From Rhodopila globiformis (lineage in GTDB: Bacteria > Pseudomonadota > Alphaproteobacteria > Acetobacterales > Acetobacteraceae), in assembly GCF_002937115.1 (NCBI RefSeq), contig NZ_NHRY01000266.1, positions 37,441 to 101,440 on the forward strand: a DNA stretch of 64,000 bases, written 5' to 3'. The notes below the pieces were generated by a model. It saw only the letters and a list, made by a program, of their open reading frames with translations. It did no database searches and had not been told where the DNA came from. Shown here piece after piece: positions 47,234-56,175 of the stretch. A program made the position numbers and the translations under genes. The stretch's first letter is position 1; every line of letters starts with the position of its first letter.

Positions 47234-47610
47234 TCGGACCCAAGCACCTTTCCTGCTGAACGTGTTTCACGCGGCTACCCGTACTGCGGCGAAGCTTCTG
47301 ATCGGCGTCGGCAACCATCGATTTGCGTCGAATCCGACCGAACCCGTTTGTGGATATTGGTCCGTCATGGGCTGATATGGGATAGCATGGGACAGCTTGG
47401 ATCGTCAAAGACATTTCCCGCTTTACTGGCCGCCGTCCGGGAAAAATTGTCCTTTTCCTCAGGCACTTACCTGTGGTTGACCGATTCTTCCGAAGCCAAT
47501 TCTGTATCACGAAAATATTCGCGTTTCGTTCCTGTGGACAACTTTGTGGAAAGCTTGTCGAGCACTGAAGCGCAACGGTTGAAAAGTGGAAAAATGACGA
47601 AAGGAAAAGG
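47234..47610. other. mraZ upstream region with candidate regulatory sites
   Basis: This 377-bp interval between rnpB and mraZ contains no supported gene. It holds a triple TGGGN array (47368-47392), two TGTGGA words resembling DnaA boxes (47349-47357 and 47533-47541), a third weaker one (47545-47553), and the 3' flank of rnpB with T-rich runs on the minus strand. The dcw promoter must be here. Confidence 0.6.
47368..47392 (+). promoter_or_regulatory. Candidate MraZ box (three TGGGN with 5-bp spacers)
   Basis: TGGGC-TGATA-TGGGA-TAGCA-TGGGA has exactly the 10-bp period described for MraZ binding sites, and a degenerate fourth copy (TGGAT) follows at 47398. It lies 135 bp upstream of the mraZ start but reads on the plus strand, opposite to the gene. 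Whether orientation matters is not known to me. Confidence 0.5.
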
Positions 47611-48037
47611 GCCAGACAGCCTGTAAGCCGGGTTCTGTCCGCCCCTGTGACGGGGCGGGACGACCATTCCTCTGGGACGCGTCTTGCGGCGCGCCTCACG
47701 CGACCAACCCGGGTGGCAGGACGGGAAAATCCCTGCGATCGTGACGGGATCGAAATCCCCACACATCGCCGCCACCCCTATTCGGTCTTGCTCCCGATGG
47801 GGTTTACCTTGCCGCCTCTGTTGCCAGAGGCGCGGTGCGCTCTTGCCGCACCGTTTCGCCCTTGCCCGCGGGACGCGATCGCTGGCGCGAGTCGGTCTTG
47901 CACGGGCGGTTTGTTTTCTGTGGCACTGTCCCTGGGGTCGCCCCCGCCGGCCGTTAGCCGGCATCGTTTTCCCGTGGAGCCCGGACTTTCCTCCGCTGAC
48001 GCGATCAGCGTCAACCGCGGTCGTCCGGCTGTCTGGC
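47611..48037 (-). ncRNA. rnpB: RNase P RNA (M1-type)
   Basis: This approximately 427-nt catalytic RNA of RNase P removes tRNA 5' leaders. The 5' end GCCAGACAGCC pairs perfectly with the 3' GGCTGTCTGGC to form P1. The signature GGAGGAAAGTCCGGGCTCC near the 5' end, ACAGTGCCACAGAAAACA in the middle, and ACAGAACCCGGCTTACAGG near the 3' end identify bacterial type A. The ends are set by the P1 pairing and may be off by a few bases. A T-rich tract on the minus strand follows the 3' end. It lies between mnmA and mraZ on the same strand. Confidence 0.95.
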
Positions 48038-48097
48038 GCACAAGGATGTGCACTCACCGATTGAGGGAATCAAGTCTTCGCGCGATTGCTGCAACAA

Positions 48098-49168
48098 TCA
48101 GGCGTTCGTGCGCGCGATAAAGCCGCCGCCCAGTACGCGATCCGCATGATAGAAGACACAAGCCTGCCCCGGTGCGGGCAGAGCCGGCTCATCCAGTTCG
48201 ACAATGATATGGCGGTCCTGCGTCCGGACACGCGCGGTTCGTGGCGGTTCGTGGGCTCGCAACTTCACCGTGCAGCGGACAGGCTCCTCCGGGACAGGAA
48301 TCAGCCAGTTTATGTCCCGCAACGACACAAGGCGCGTCCCCGAGTCGCGCGGTCCGACCACGACACGGCGGCGTGTGGGCTCGGTGGCGATGACGAACTG
48401 CCGCCGCCCGTTCACCACCGCGGCGTTGCCAAGTCGCTTACCCTGCCCTACAGTATAGTGGGCAATGCCTTCGTGGGTGCCCACGACGCGTCCATCCGAC
48501 GAGACGATCTCGCCCGGCTCCAGTGCGTCCGGACGGACTTTTGCCACGACGTCTGTATAGGCGCCGGATGGCACGAAACAGATGTCCTGACTGTCCGGTT
48601 TTTCCGCGACACCCAGGCCAAGCCGTTGGGCGATATCCCGGACGGTCCGCTTGTCCGTCATTCCGCCAAGCGGAAACAACGACATGTCCAGCTGCTGGCG
48701 TGTCGTTGCAAACAAGAACCAGCTTTGATCACGGCCAGGATCTGCCGCCCGGTGCAGTTCCGCACCGTCCGGCCCGTCGATCCGGCGGACATAATGCCCG
48801 GTCGCCAGCCGCTCCGCGCCAAGGCCAATCGCCAGGGCGGACAAGTCGGCGAACTTTACCGTCTGATTACAGCGAATGCAGGGTACTGGCGTTTCGCCAC
48901 GGGCATAGCTGTCGGCGAAATCGGCGATCACCGCTTTGGCGAAACGATCTTCCGCATCGATCACGTAGTGCCGGATACCCAGCCGATCGGCGACGCGCCG
49001 GGCATCGTGGATGTCCTGTCCGGCGCAGCAGGCCCCCTTGCGCGCCGTCGCGGCGCCATGGTCGTAGAGTTGCAGCGTGACGCCGATGACCTCATGCCCG
49101 GCTTCGTGCAGCAGGCCGGCGACGACGCTGCTGTCCACGCCGCCGGACATGGCGACCATCACGCGCAT
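48098..49168 (-). CDS. mnmA: tRNA-specific 2-thiouridylase MnmA
   Basis: This 356-aa enzyme makes s2U34 in tRNA-Lys, -Glu and -Gln with persulfide sulfur from a cysteine desulfurase. The PP-loop [16 protein letters not shown] is at 5-20. The first catalytic Cys lies in [16 protein letters not shown] and the second in [30 protein letters not shown] and the C-terminal beta-barrel end match the family. It lies 2 bp after the ferredoxin gene, so sulfur donor genes and this acceptor are together. Confidence 0.96.
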   Translation of the reverse strand: MRVMVAMSGGVDSSVVAGLLHEAGHEVIGVTLQLYDHGAATARKGACCAGQDIHDARRVADRLGIRHYVIDAEDRFAKAVIADFADSYARGETPVPCIRCNQTVKFADLSALAIGLGAERLATGHYVRRIDGPDGAELHRAADPGRDQSWFLFATTRQQLDMSLFPLGGMTDKRTVRDIAQRLGLGVAEKPDSQDICFVPSGAYTDVVAKVRPDALEPGEIVSSDGRVVGTHEGIAHYTVGQGKRLGNAAVVNGRRQFVIATEPTRRRVVVGPRDSGTRLVSLRDINWLIPVPEEPVRCTVKLRAHEPPRTARVRTQDRHIIVELDEPALPAPGQACVFYHADRVLGGGFIARTNA

Positions 49169-49170
49169 GA

Positions 49171-49500
49171 TCAGCCCTGGGCGTTCCGCGTCGCGGCCGG
49201 CAGCGTGACCACGAGGCCATCGAGCTTGTCCGTCATCACGATCTGGCAGCCAAGCCGCGAGGTCTTGGTCAGGCCAAAGGCCAGATCCAGCATGTCCTCC
49301 TCATCCTCGGTCGGCTTTGCAAGCTTCTTGAACCAGGACGCGTCAACGATCACGTGGCAGGTCGAGCAGGCGAGCGAGCCTTCGCAGGCCCCCTCGATAT
49401 CGACCCCATGCTTATGGGCGATTTCCAGCACCGAGAGCCCGACCGGCGCATCGACCTCGCGACGGGTGCCATTACGTTCGATAAAAGTCATTTTCGGCAT
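49171..49500 (-). CDS. ISC-type [2Fe-2S] ferredoxin
   Basis: This 109-aa adrenodoxin-like ferredoxin has the four cluster ligands Cys39, Cys45, Cys48 and Cys85 ([10 protein letters not shown] and LGCQ). The acidic helix [10 protein letters not shown] is used to dock redox partners. Such ferredoxins supply electrons for Fe-S assembly. It lies 5 bp after the first cysteine desulfurase gene and 2 bp before mnmA. No scaffold (iscU) or chaperone genes accompany it. Confidence 0.93.
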   Translation of the reverse strand: MPKMTFIERNGTRREVDAPVGLSVLEIAHKHGVDIEGACEGSLACSTCHVIVDASWFKKLAKPTEDEEDMLDLAFGLTKTSRLGCQIVMTDKLDGLVVTLPAATRNAQG

Positions 49501-49505
49501 ACAAA

Positions 49506-50708
49506 TCAGGCCTTGCTTCGCTGGTCGGATTGGGATTTCGCCACGGCGGCATGCGCCGCCGCGAGCGCCGCGGCGGCGTAGTCGATATCAGCCGCGGAGG
49601 TAAAGCGTCCGATGCCAATACGCAAGGTCGAAGCGGCGGCACGGTCGGAAAGCCCCATTGCCCGCAGGACATAGGATGGCTCGACTTCGGCGGACGAGCA
49701 GGCCGAGCCGGTGGATACGCAGAGATCCGGAACGGCCCGCATCAGGTCGACCGCGGTGGCGGCGGGAAACGTCAGGTTGAGGTTGCCGGCGATCCGCGCC
49801 TGCCAACTGCCGTTCACCCGCAGCCCCGGGATATCGGTCGCCAGGCGATCCAGCAGACGCTGGCGCAAATCGGCGGTGCGCTCCGCCTCGTCCTCCATCC
49901 CGGCCGCGGCCAGGTCACAGGCGGTGCCCAGGCCAACGATCAGTGGCGTCGGCAGCGTGCCGGACCGCAGCCCCCGTTCCTGCCCCCCGCCCGAGAACAA
50001 TGGGGCCAGCCGCACGCGCGGACGGCGGCGGACGTAGAGCGCGCCCACGCCCTTGGGGCCGTACAGCTTGTGTCCGCTGACCGAGGCCAGGTCGACCTTC
50101 CAGTTGTTCAGTTCAACGGGGATCTTGCCGACGGCCTGCGCCAGATCGGTGTGGAACAGGGCGCCGGCCTGCTTGGCGATCGCAGCGAGCCCGGGGATAT
50201 CCTGTATCACCCCGGTTTCGTTGTTGACCGCCATGACACTGACAAGCAGCGTCGGGACCAAGAGGGCACGGCGCAGTTCGTCGGGGTCCAGCAGACCGTC
50301 CGGGCGCACTGGCAAGATAACCGGCTCGAATCCTTCGGCCGTCATATCGGCAACCGCTTCCAGGACGCATTTGTGCTCGGTGGCGAGCGTTATGATGCGA
50401 CGACGGGGATCGTCCATGCCCGCGGCGAAGCGGGCGGCACCCTTGATGGCGATGTTGTTGGCCTCGGTGGCGCCAGAGGTAAAGATGATCTCCTTTGCGT
50501 CCGCCCCCAGCAGAGTGGCGACCCGGGCGCGCGCGTGCTCGACCGCGTCTTCCGCCTTGCGGCCCACGACGTGCTCGACACTGTGGGGATTGCCATAATC
50601 CTCTGAAAAGAACGGCAGCATCGCCTGGACCACGCGCGGGTCGCAGCGTGTGGTCGCCTGGTTGTCCAGATAAACGGGCTGGTTGGGGCGCGGCGGAGCG
50701 ACAATCAT
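49506..50708 (-). CDS. Cysteine desulfurase, IscS-type
   Basis: This 400-aa class V aminotransferase-fold PLP enzyme releases sulfur from cysteine as an enzyme-bound persulfide. [22 protein letters not shown] is the family N-terminus. The PLP lysine is Lys214 ([12 protein letters not shown]), and the sulfur-carrying Cys337 lies in [22 protein letters not shown], a group I type flexible loop. It lies 15 bp after a second cysteine desulfurase gene on the same strand. Confidence 0.95.
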   Translation of the reverse strand: MIVAPPRPNQPVYLDNQATTRCDPRVVQAMLPFFSEDYGNPHSVEHVVGRKAEDAVEHARARVATLLGADAKEIIFTSGATEANNIAIKGAARFAAGMDDPRRRIITLATEHKCVLEAVADMTAEGFEPVILPVRPDGLLDPDELRRALLVPTLLVSVMAVNNETGVIQDIPGLAAIAKQAGALFHTDLAQAVGKIPVELNNWKVDLASVSGHKLYGPKGVGALYVRRRPRVRLAPLFSGGGQERGLRSGTLPTPLIVGLGTACDLAAAGMEDEAERTADLRQRLLDRLATDIPGLRVNGSWQARIAGNLNLTFPAATAVDLMRAVPDLCVSTGSACSSAEVEPSYVLRAMGLSDRAAASTLRIGIGRFTSAADIDYAAAALAAAHAAVAKSQSDQRSKA

Positions 50709-50723
50709 CGCTGACAGGTAGGA

Positions 50724-51842
50724 TCAGGCGGCGTGCGGAACCAGGGGCGATCGCAGCCGGGCTGCCATACGGGGATATGCAACGGCAAACGCCTCGACAT
50801 CCTGCCGGCTGACGTTCCACGGTAGGGAAACACGAATGGCCTGGCCAGCCAGGTCGCCAAGCCCCATTGCGCGCAGGACATGGCTCTGCGCGACCTTGCC
50901 GGAACTGCAGGCCGCGCCGGCGCTGACGGCGATCTGCTCCAGGTCCAGCGCGATCACCTGAGCATCGGCGCGCACGCCCGGCAAGCCCAGGCAGGTCGTG
51001 TTCGGCAGACGGTTTCCCGGATCGCCGCAAACGACGGCGCCGGCTGCGAGGGCGGCCTGTTCAACGATATCGCGCAACCGGGCCATCCCGGCGCGATCGT
51101 CCGACTGGCTGGCAGCCACCGCAGCCGCGAACCCGGCAATCAAGGCAACGGGCTGGGTTCCGCCGCGGCGTCCGCGTTCCTGGCCACCACCGCCGGTCAG
51201 CGGAGCAGCAAACGGCGCATCCGGCGCCAGCAGCAGCGCGCCGACACCCGCCGGGCCGCCGAGTTTGTGCGACGATATCGCCAGGCTATGGGCTCCCAGT
51301 GCCGGCAGGCTGACATCCAGCCGCCCGCCGCCCTGCACCGCGTCGACATGCAGCAGGGCCGCATGGCGCCGGCAAATTGCCGCAGCCTGTTCAACCGGCT
51401 GAATGACCCCGGTTTCATTGTTGGCCAGCATCAGGCAGACCAGCGAGGGCGTACCGTCGCCCAGCAGCGTCTCCAGCGCCGGAAGATCGGCGACGCCATC
51501 AGCCCCTACCGGCAGGATCAGAGGTTCGCCCGCCGCCGCCCTGACGGCGTCATGCTCGATCGCACTTATTATAAGGCGCCGCCCCGGCGCCAGGGCATGA
51601 ATGGCGATGGCATCCGCCTCGGTGCCGCCGGCGGTAAACACCACATCTTGCGGCCGCGCGCTGAACCGGGCGGCAATGGCGTCGCGCGCGTCTTCCATGA
51701 TACGGCGCGCCGCCCGGCCGGCCTGATGCACGGATGAGGGATTTCCGGTGACAGCCAGGGCGGCGATGATCGCCTGAAGCGCCTCGGTCCGCAGCGGCTG
51801 GGTCGCGTTAGCATCGAGATAATGCATAGCGGCGCCAGGCAT
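50724..51842 (-). CDS. Second cysteine desulfurase (NifS/IscS-like, divergent)
   Basis: This approximately 372-aa PLP-dependent cysteine desulfurase is clearly diverged from its neighbour. MHYLDANATQPLRTEALQAI, the PLP lysine near 193 (SSHKLGGPAGVGALLL) and the catalytic Cys near 312 (SAGAACSSGKVAQSHVLRAMGL) are present, so it looks active. Three starts compete: ATG at 51860 and 51842 both sit in an 18-bp tandem repeat that supplies AGGGCGA ahead of each, and ATG at 51827 has no such site. I use 51842. It follows iscR closely and probably forms an isc-like operon with ferredoxin and mnmA. Confidence 0.88.
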   Translation of the reverse strand: MPGAAMHYLDANATQPLRTEALQAIIAALAVTGNPSSVHQAGRAARRIMEDARDAIAARFSARPQDVVFTAGGTEADAIAIHALAPGRRLIISAIEHDAVRAAAGEPLILPVGADGVADLPALETLLGDGTPSLVCLMLANNETGVIQPVEQAAAICRRHAALLHVDAVQGGGRLDVSLPALGAHSLAISSHKLGGPAGVGALLLAPDAPFAAPLTGGGGQERGRRGGTQPVALIAGFAAAVAASQSDDRAGMARLRDIVEQAALAAGAVVCGDPGNRLPNTTCLGLPGVRADAQVIALDLEQIAVSAGAACSSGKVAQSHVLRAMGLGDLAGQAIRVSLPWNVSRQDVEAFAVAYPRMAARLRSPLVPHAA

Positions 51843-51875
51843 GTCAATCGCCCTGGGCATGTCAGTCGCCCTGGG
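51840..51875 (-). repeat. 18-bp tandem repeat duplicating a start signal
   Basis: Two 18-bp units (17 of 18 bases identical) each contain, on the minus strand, AGGGCGA, a TGA and an ATG. The first also contains the iscR stop codon, and the second offers an alternative start for the cysteine desulfurase. Confidence 0.8.
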
Positions 51876-52353
51876 CCGGTTCGACAATCCGCGGCAGATC
51901 AACCGCCCGCCCGCTGACCCGGCCAAGGACGACATCGGCCAACGTGATGGCACCCAGGAACAAGGTGATCTGGCGGCCCAGTTCGGTCCACAGGTCGTGG
52001 GTCTGGCACCGCTGATGGCCGGTCTCGGACTCAGCCGCGACGAGGCACCCGCTGCTGCCAGTCTCACAGCGCGTCGCCACGACCGGTTCGTCAACGGCAG
52101 CAACGATATCCGCAATGGCGATCTCATTGGCCGGACGGGACAGCCGATAGCCGCCGCCCGGGCCACGCGCGGACGACACGAGATCCGCACGTCGCAGCTT
52201 GGCGAAAAGCTGTTCGAGATAGGACTGGCTGAGTTGTTGCCTGTCGGCGATCTCCGCGAGGCAGACTGGTTCGGCGTAATCGACCAAGGGGGCGCGGGAC
52301 GCAAGATCGACCATTGCCATGACGGCATAGCGGCCGCGGGTTGACAGATTCAT
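51862..52353 (-). CDS. iscR: Rrf2-family Fe-S regulator IscR
   Basis: This 163-aa winged-helix regulator senses Fe-S status. The DNA-binding part (LSTRGRYAVMAMVDLA, IADRQQLSQSYLEQLFAKLRRADLVSSARGPGGGYRL) is typical of IscR. The cluster-ligand region has Cys96, Cys103 and Cys116, with His119 of CQTHDLW. The spacing between the second and third cysteines is 12 residues, longer than the 5 in E. coli IscR, so a regional variant is likely. A direct repeat at 52365-52396 lies just upstream and could be its operator. Confidence 0.92.
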   Translation of the reverse strand: MNLSTRGRYAVMAMVDLASRAPLVDYAEPVCLAEIADRQQLSQSYLEQLFAKLRRADLVSSARGPGGGYRLSRPANEIAIADIVAAVDEPVVATRCETGSSGCLVAAESETGHQRCQTHDLWTELGRQITLFLGAITLADVVLGRVSGRAVDLPRIVEPAQGD

Positions 52354-53072
52354 CAGGACTCACTCGCGCGTTGGCAAGCAGGCGCGCATTGGCAAGAAGG
52401 AAGATTTTTTCTGTGCAAGACTCGTCATGTGAGTACCGCTGTACAAACTATGTTCATCCATGATCAATCATTGTGTTACCCCCAGCCTATCTGGCCCGGG
52501 CATGCAGTACAAGAGATACCCGCCGTGGGGGAACATATAACATCTCAGCATATATCGCCCGGAGCATCAAACGAGACACTGATCTTCTTCTGGGCGCAGA
52601 GATGCAACCTTAGGTAGCAAATCGGAACATTCCATATGCTCTTTTTAGGGCCGAACACTATAATAGTCGCGATCGTCTCGAATAAGAACATGAACGATAT
52701 GCGACATTTCCATTGTGAAAGATCGCTTGATTTGTCCTATAATGGGTTTCTCCCTAGGGGAAGACCCCCCGCCCAGGATCGCTGACGGGAGCGATTGGTG
52801 ACTGAACGGAAGGAAGTGCCGAGCTGAATTCGTTGTGAGCGCTTCTGGCACACTAAGAGTTTCCAACCACGCCGGTCAACAATGTGATGGTTTGATGAGC
52901 TGCTATGGAACTGACATCAGGGGGACTGCGTTCCTATTTGATCGGGGTTCGCACGAGCCAGAGGGGGAGTAGGTCTGGCCCGTGAGATTTGCATGCCCGG
53001 TAGGGTGTCCGAAGCCGTGGTGGCTTCGCGATGTGTGCTGCCGGTGGGACAGGAAACAGGTTACGTATCGCC
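52354..53072. other. Divergent intergenic region, in part AT-rich
   Basis: No gene is supported in about 720 bp between iscR (minus) and the alpha/beta hydrolase (plus). It holds the iscR operator-like direct repeat, a stretch noticeably richer in A and T than its neighbours (about 52430-52745), a perfect TATAAT (52738-52743) with no strong -35, and a 7-bp stem hairpin (53010-53028). Short open frames here have no family resemblance or ribosome-binding sites. Confidence 0.55.
52365..52396 (-). promoter_or_regulatory. Direct repeat upstream of iscR (candidate operator)
   Basis: The 14-mer CGCGCGTTGGCAAG (52365-52378) recurs as CGCGCATTGGCAAG (52383-52396) at an 18-bp period, 12-43 bp before the iscR start. 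It is well placed to be bound by IscR or another regulator. It does not look like the E. coli type 1 IscR palindrome. Confidence 0.4.
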
Positions 53073-53738
53073 ATGCCCGAGGTCATGTTTGCCGGTCCGG
53101 ACGGCCGGCTTGAAGGTCGGTATCATCATTCAAAGGAGCCCGGAGCACCGGTTGCCCTGATACTGCATCCGCATCCACTTCATGGCGGCACGATGAATAA
53201 TCGTGTCACTTATTCCATGTATCAGGCATTTCAGAAGCTTGGCTGCTCGGTGATGCGGTTCAACTTCCGCGGTGTCGGCCGCAGCCAGGGCCGCTATGAC
53301 GGCGGCATCGGCGAAATCGGCGACGCGGCGGCAGCCCTTGACTGGATGCAGGCCGTCAATCCTGGCCATGGCGGGCTGTGGATTGCGGGCTACTCATTCG
53401 GCGCATTCATCGGGATGCAGCTTCTGATGCGCCGCCCCGAAATCTCCGGATGGGTCAGTGTCGCGCCACCAGCCAACCACTATGACTTCGGCTTCCTGGC
53501 CCCGTGTCCCTGTGGCGGCCTGATGCTGCACGGCGATGCGGATGAGCTGGTTCCGGAAACGGCGGTACGGAAGCTGGTTGACAAGCTGAACACGCAGAAG
53601 GGCGTTCACGTCGATTACCGGGTCATCCCCGGGGCGGATCATGTGTTTGCCAGCCATGCCGATGTCATTGCCGATGCAGTTGACGATCATTGCGGCAAGG
53701 CGATTGCCCGCAAGCAGATGGCACTGGCGGCCGACTGA
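53073..53738 (+). CDS. Alpha/beta hydrolase (dienelactone-hydrolase-like)
   Basis: This 221-aa alpha/beta hydrolase has the nucleophile elbow AGYSFG (Ser108), a catalytic Asp in HGDADELVP (155-157) and His190 in GADHVF. HPHPLHGGTMNN near residue 32 is characteristic of this short family (COG2945-like), whose substrate is unknown. The ATG at 53073 starts the conserved MPEVMFAGPDGRLEGRY segment and follows an AGGAAACAGG purine tract. It is divergent from iscR. Confidence 0.82.
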   Translation: MPEVMFAGPDGRLEGRYHHSKEPGAPVALILHPHPLHGGTMNNRVTYSMYQAFQKLGCSVMRFNFRGVGRSQGRYDGGIGEIGDAAAALDWMQAVNPGHGGLWIAGYSFGAFIGMQLLMRRPEISGWVSVAPPANHYDFGFLAPCPCGGLMLHGDADELVPETAVRKLVDKLNTQKGVHVDYRVIPGADHVFASHADVIADAVDDHCGKAIARKQMALAAD

Positions 53739-53785
53739 ACTGGACTGTCTCCAAACGGTGGCGGCATGGCCGCTGCCGGGAGCCA

Positions 53786-54856
53786 TCAGTTTCCATACGT
53801 GATCTGTCCTCCTGGGGCCGGGACCGCAACCCCGGTGCTTGACGGGAAGCTCAGTGGCAGGCCGCGCCGAACCCGGACGGCCAGAAATCCGAAACACTGA
53901 GCTTCCAGTGCATCTCCATTCCAGCCGACTGCCTCCACCGGCTGAACCGGAACGCCGAGCCGGTTTGCAAGTCCTTCCATGATTACCGGGTTGTGCCGCC
54001 CCCCGCCACATACAAGCCAGTTCCTCGGCCTTTGCGGGAACGAGGCAGCTCCAATCGCCTCGATCGTGAAAGCCGCCAGTGTCGCGGCGCCGTCCGCTGC
54101 CGCCAGCGCATTCGCGCCGCTTGCCGCAAGCGCCTGCGCGAAGTCCAGGCGGTCGAGGGACTTGGGTGCCGGCTGCCGAAAGAACGGATGCGACATCAAG
54201 ACCCGTAGAACGGTCTGATCGATCCGTCCGGACCGCGCGAGCCTGCCATCCCGGTCAAATGCTGCGCCCGTATGCCGGGCGGACCAGTCGTCGAGCGGTC
54301 CGTTGCCGGGTCCGGTGTCAAAGGCGATTAATTCCCCGTCGATGCCGATCCAGGTCACATTGGCGACGCCGCCGATGTTGAGAACGGCCATCGGCTTGGG
54401 CAGGATCTCTGCCAAGGCCGCGTGATAGACTGGCGCGAGCGGGGCACCTTGCCCGCCTGCGGCAACATCGGCAGACCGGAAATCGAACGCAACCGGCATG
54501 CCGGTGCTGCGCGCCAGAGAGGCGGCATCCCCCACCTGCCAAGTACGCCCGCGGCTGGGTTGGTGCAGGATGGTCTGGCCGTGAAAGCCTATGATGTCCG
54601 CCGGCCGGTCCAGCGCCTTGACCGCCTGCACATGATAGTCTGTCAGCCGCTCCACCGCACTGATCAGCCGAGGATCATCCGGCGCGAGCGTCGGCGCGAG
54701 GTCCAGGATTTCGCGCAGGTCGCGACGCAGGGCCGGATCGTAAGGCAGCGTAAGCGACGGACCCAGGCCGAGGATGCGGACGCCGTCGGTCTCCAGCCAT
54801 GCCGCATCCACGCCATCCAGCGAGGTACCGCTCATCAGCCCAATCGTTCGCGGCAT
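53786..54856 (-). CDS. anmK: Anhydro-N-acetylmuramic acid kinase
   Basis: This 356-aa sugar kinase phosphorylates 1,6-anhydroMurNAc with ring opening, recycling peptidoglycan turnover products. LMSGTSLDGVDAAWLET is the ATP phosphate loop, GFHGQTILHQP and the catalytic Asp in VAFDFRSADVAAGGQGAPLAP lie in the middle. FDTGPGNGPLDDW and LVCGGGRHNPVIMEGL complete the family pattern. It is divergent from tyrS with 57 bp between. Confidence 0.96.
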   Translation of the reverse strand: MPRTIGLMSGTSLDGVDAAWLETDGVRILGLGPSLTLPYDPALRRDLREILDLAPTLAPDDPRLISAVERLTDYHVQAVKALDRPADIIGFHGQTILHQPSRGRTWQVGDAASLARSTGMPVAFDFRSADVAAGGQGAPLAPVYHAALAEILPKPMAVLNIGGVANVTWIGIDGELIAFDTGPGNGPLDDWSARHTGAAFDRDGRLARSGRIDQTVLRVLMSHPFFRQPAPKSLDRLDFAQALAASGANALAAADGAATLAAFTIEAIGAASFPQRPRNWLVCGGGRHNPVIMEGLANRLGVPVQPVEAVGWNGDALEAQCFGFLAVRVRRGLPLSFPSSTGVAVPAPGGQITYGN

Positions 54857-54913
54857 TTGCCCCTGCCCCGCTGTATGTTAACCCGCGTCCTCTGAAACTA
54901 CGGGCCAGCCGCC

Positions 54914-56158
54914 ATGACGACCAACACTTTCCTCGACGAGGCCATCGAACGCGGCTTCGTGTTCCAGTGCACGGACATCGACGCGCTGCGCGCCGCGATG
55001 CAGGCGGGGCCGATCACGGCCTATATCGGCTTCGACTGCACGGCGGACAGCCTGCATGTCGGCAGCCTGGTGCAGATCATGATCCTGCGGCTGCTGCAGA
55101 AGCACGGGCACAAGCCCCTGGTCCTGTTGGGCGGGGGAACCACCCGCATCGGCGACCCGTCCGGCAAGGACGAGTCACGGCAGTTGCTGACCGACGAGAC
55201 GATCGCCGCCAACATGGCCGGGATCAGGCGCTGCTTCACGCCCTTCCTGCGGTTCGGCGACGGGTCGTCCGACGCCGTGATGGCCAACAACGCCGACTGG
55301 CTCGACACCCTGGGCTACATACCGCTGCTGCGGGAGGTTGGGGTGCATTTCACCATCAACCGCATGCTGGGGTTCGATTCGGTGAAGCTGCGGCTGGAGC
55401 GCGAGCAGCCGCTGACTTTCCTCGAATTCAACTACATGATCCTGCAAAGCTTCGACTTCCGCGAACTGAACCGGCGGCACGGCGTGACCCTGCAGATCGG
55501 CGGCTCCGACCAATGGGGCAACATCGTCGCCGGCATGGAGCTGACGCGGCGGACGGACGGGAAGGCAGTGCACGGCCTGACGACGCCCCTGATCACCACA
55601 GCCTCCGGCGGCAAGATGGGTAAGACCGCCCAAGGCGCCATCTGGCTCACTGCCGATCGGCTGTCGGCGTATGACTACTGGCAGTTCTGGCGCAATACCG
55701 AGGATGGCGACGTCGGCCGCTTCCTCCGGCTGTTCACCGACCTGCCGCTGGACGAGATCACTCGCCTGGAAGCGTTGGGCGGCGCCGAGATCAACGAAGC
55801 GAAGAAGGTGCTGGCCACCGCCGCGACATCCCTGGCCCACGGCGCGGACCAGGCGGCACTCGCCGCCGAAACCGCCCGGCGGGCGTTCGAGGAAGGCGAG
55901 GCCGCGTCAACCCTGCCCAGCGTGACCGTCCCGGCGGCCGAGTTGCAGGCCGGCATCCCGGCCTTCCGGCTGTTTGCGCTCGCCGGGCTGGCGACCAGCA
56001 ACGCCGAGGCGCGGCGGCTGATCCGTGGCGGCGGCGCGCGGGTCAACGACGCAACGGTCACCGACGAAGGCCAGCCGATTGGCTCCGACCTGCTGCGTGA
56101 CGGGGCCATCAAGCTGTCCGCGGGGCGGAAGCAGCATCGCCTGGTGAAGGTGGAATAG
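54914..56158 (+). CDS. tyrS: Tyrosyl-tRNA synthetase
   Basis: This 414-aa class I aminoacyl-tRNA synthetase has a tyrosine/ATP site at [18 protein letters not shown] (HVGS being the HIGH-type motif). [41 protein letters not shown] and the KMSKS-type [11 protein letters not shown] are all present. A C-terminal S4-like RNA-binding domain follows ([27 protein letters not shown]). The ATG at 54914 has no strong ribosome-binding site nearby but starts the family-typical N-terminus. Divergent anmK is a common neighbour. Confidence 0.97.
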   Translation: MTTNTFLDEAIERGFVFQCTDIDALRAAMQAGPITAYIGFDCTADSLHVGSLVQIMILRLLQKHGHKPLVLLGGGTTRIGDPSGKDESRQLLTDETIAANMAGIRRCFTPFLRFGDGSSDAVMANNADWLDTLGYIPLLREVGVHFTINRMLGFDSVKLRLEREQPLTFLEFNYMILQSFDFRELNRRHGVTLQIGGSDQWGNIVAGMELTRRTDGKAVHGLTTPLITTASGGKMGKTAQGAIWLTADRLSAYDYWQFWRNTEDGDVGRFLRLFTDLPLDEITRLEALGGAEINEAKKVLATAATSLAHGADQAALAAETARRAFEEGEAASTLPSVTVPAAELQAGIPAFRLFALAGLATSNAEARRLIRGGGARVNDATVTDEGQPIGSDLLRDGAIKLSAGRKQHRLVKVE

Positions 56159-56175
56159 GAACGGCCCGGGGCGTG

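Noticed and set aside
47349..47553. Replication origin suggested by DnaA-box-like words
   Set aside because: Only two near-consensus boxes, no AT-rich unwinding tract and no dnaA, dnaN or hemE-type neighbours.
52785..52830. GACTGAACGGAAGGAAGTGCC resembling the GGAAGGAAGC tip of SRP RNA
   Set aside because: Only the purine tip agrees; the flanking bases do not form the conserved internal loops of 4.5S RNA.
52645..52866. A 73-codon minus-strand frame and a 62-codon plus-strand frame (52429-52617) between iscR and the hydrolase
   Set aside because: No ribosome-binding site, no recognisable motif, and atypical codon use; treated as chance frames in an AT-richer spacer.
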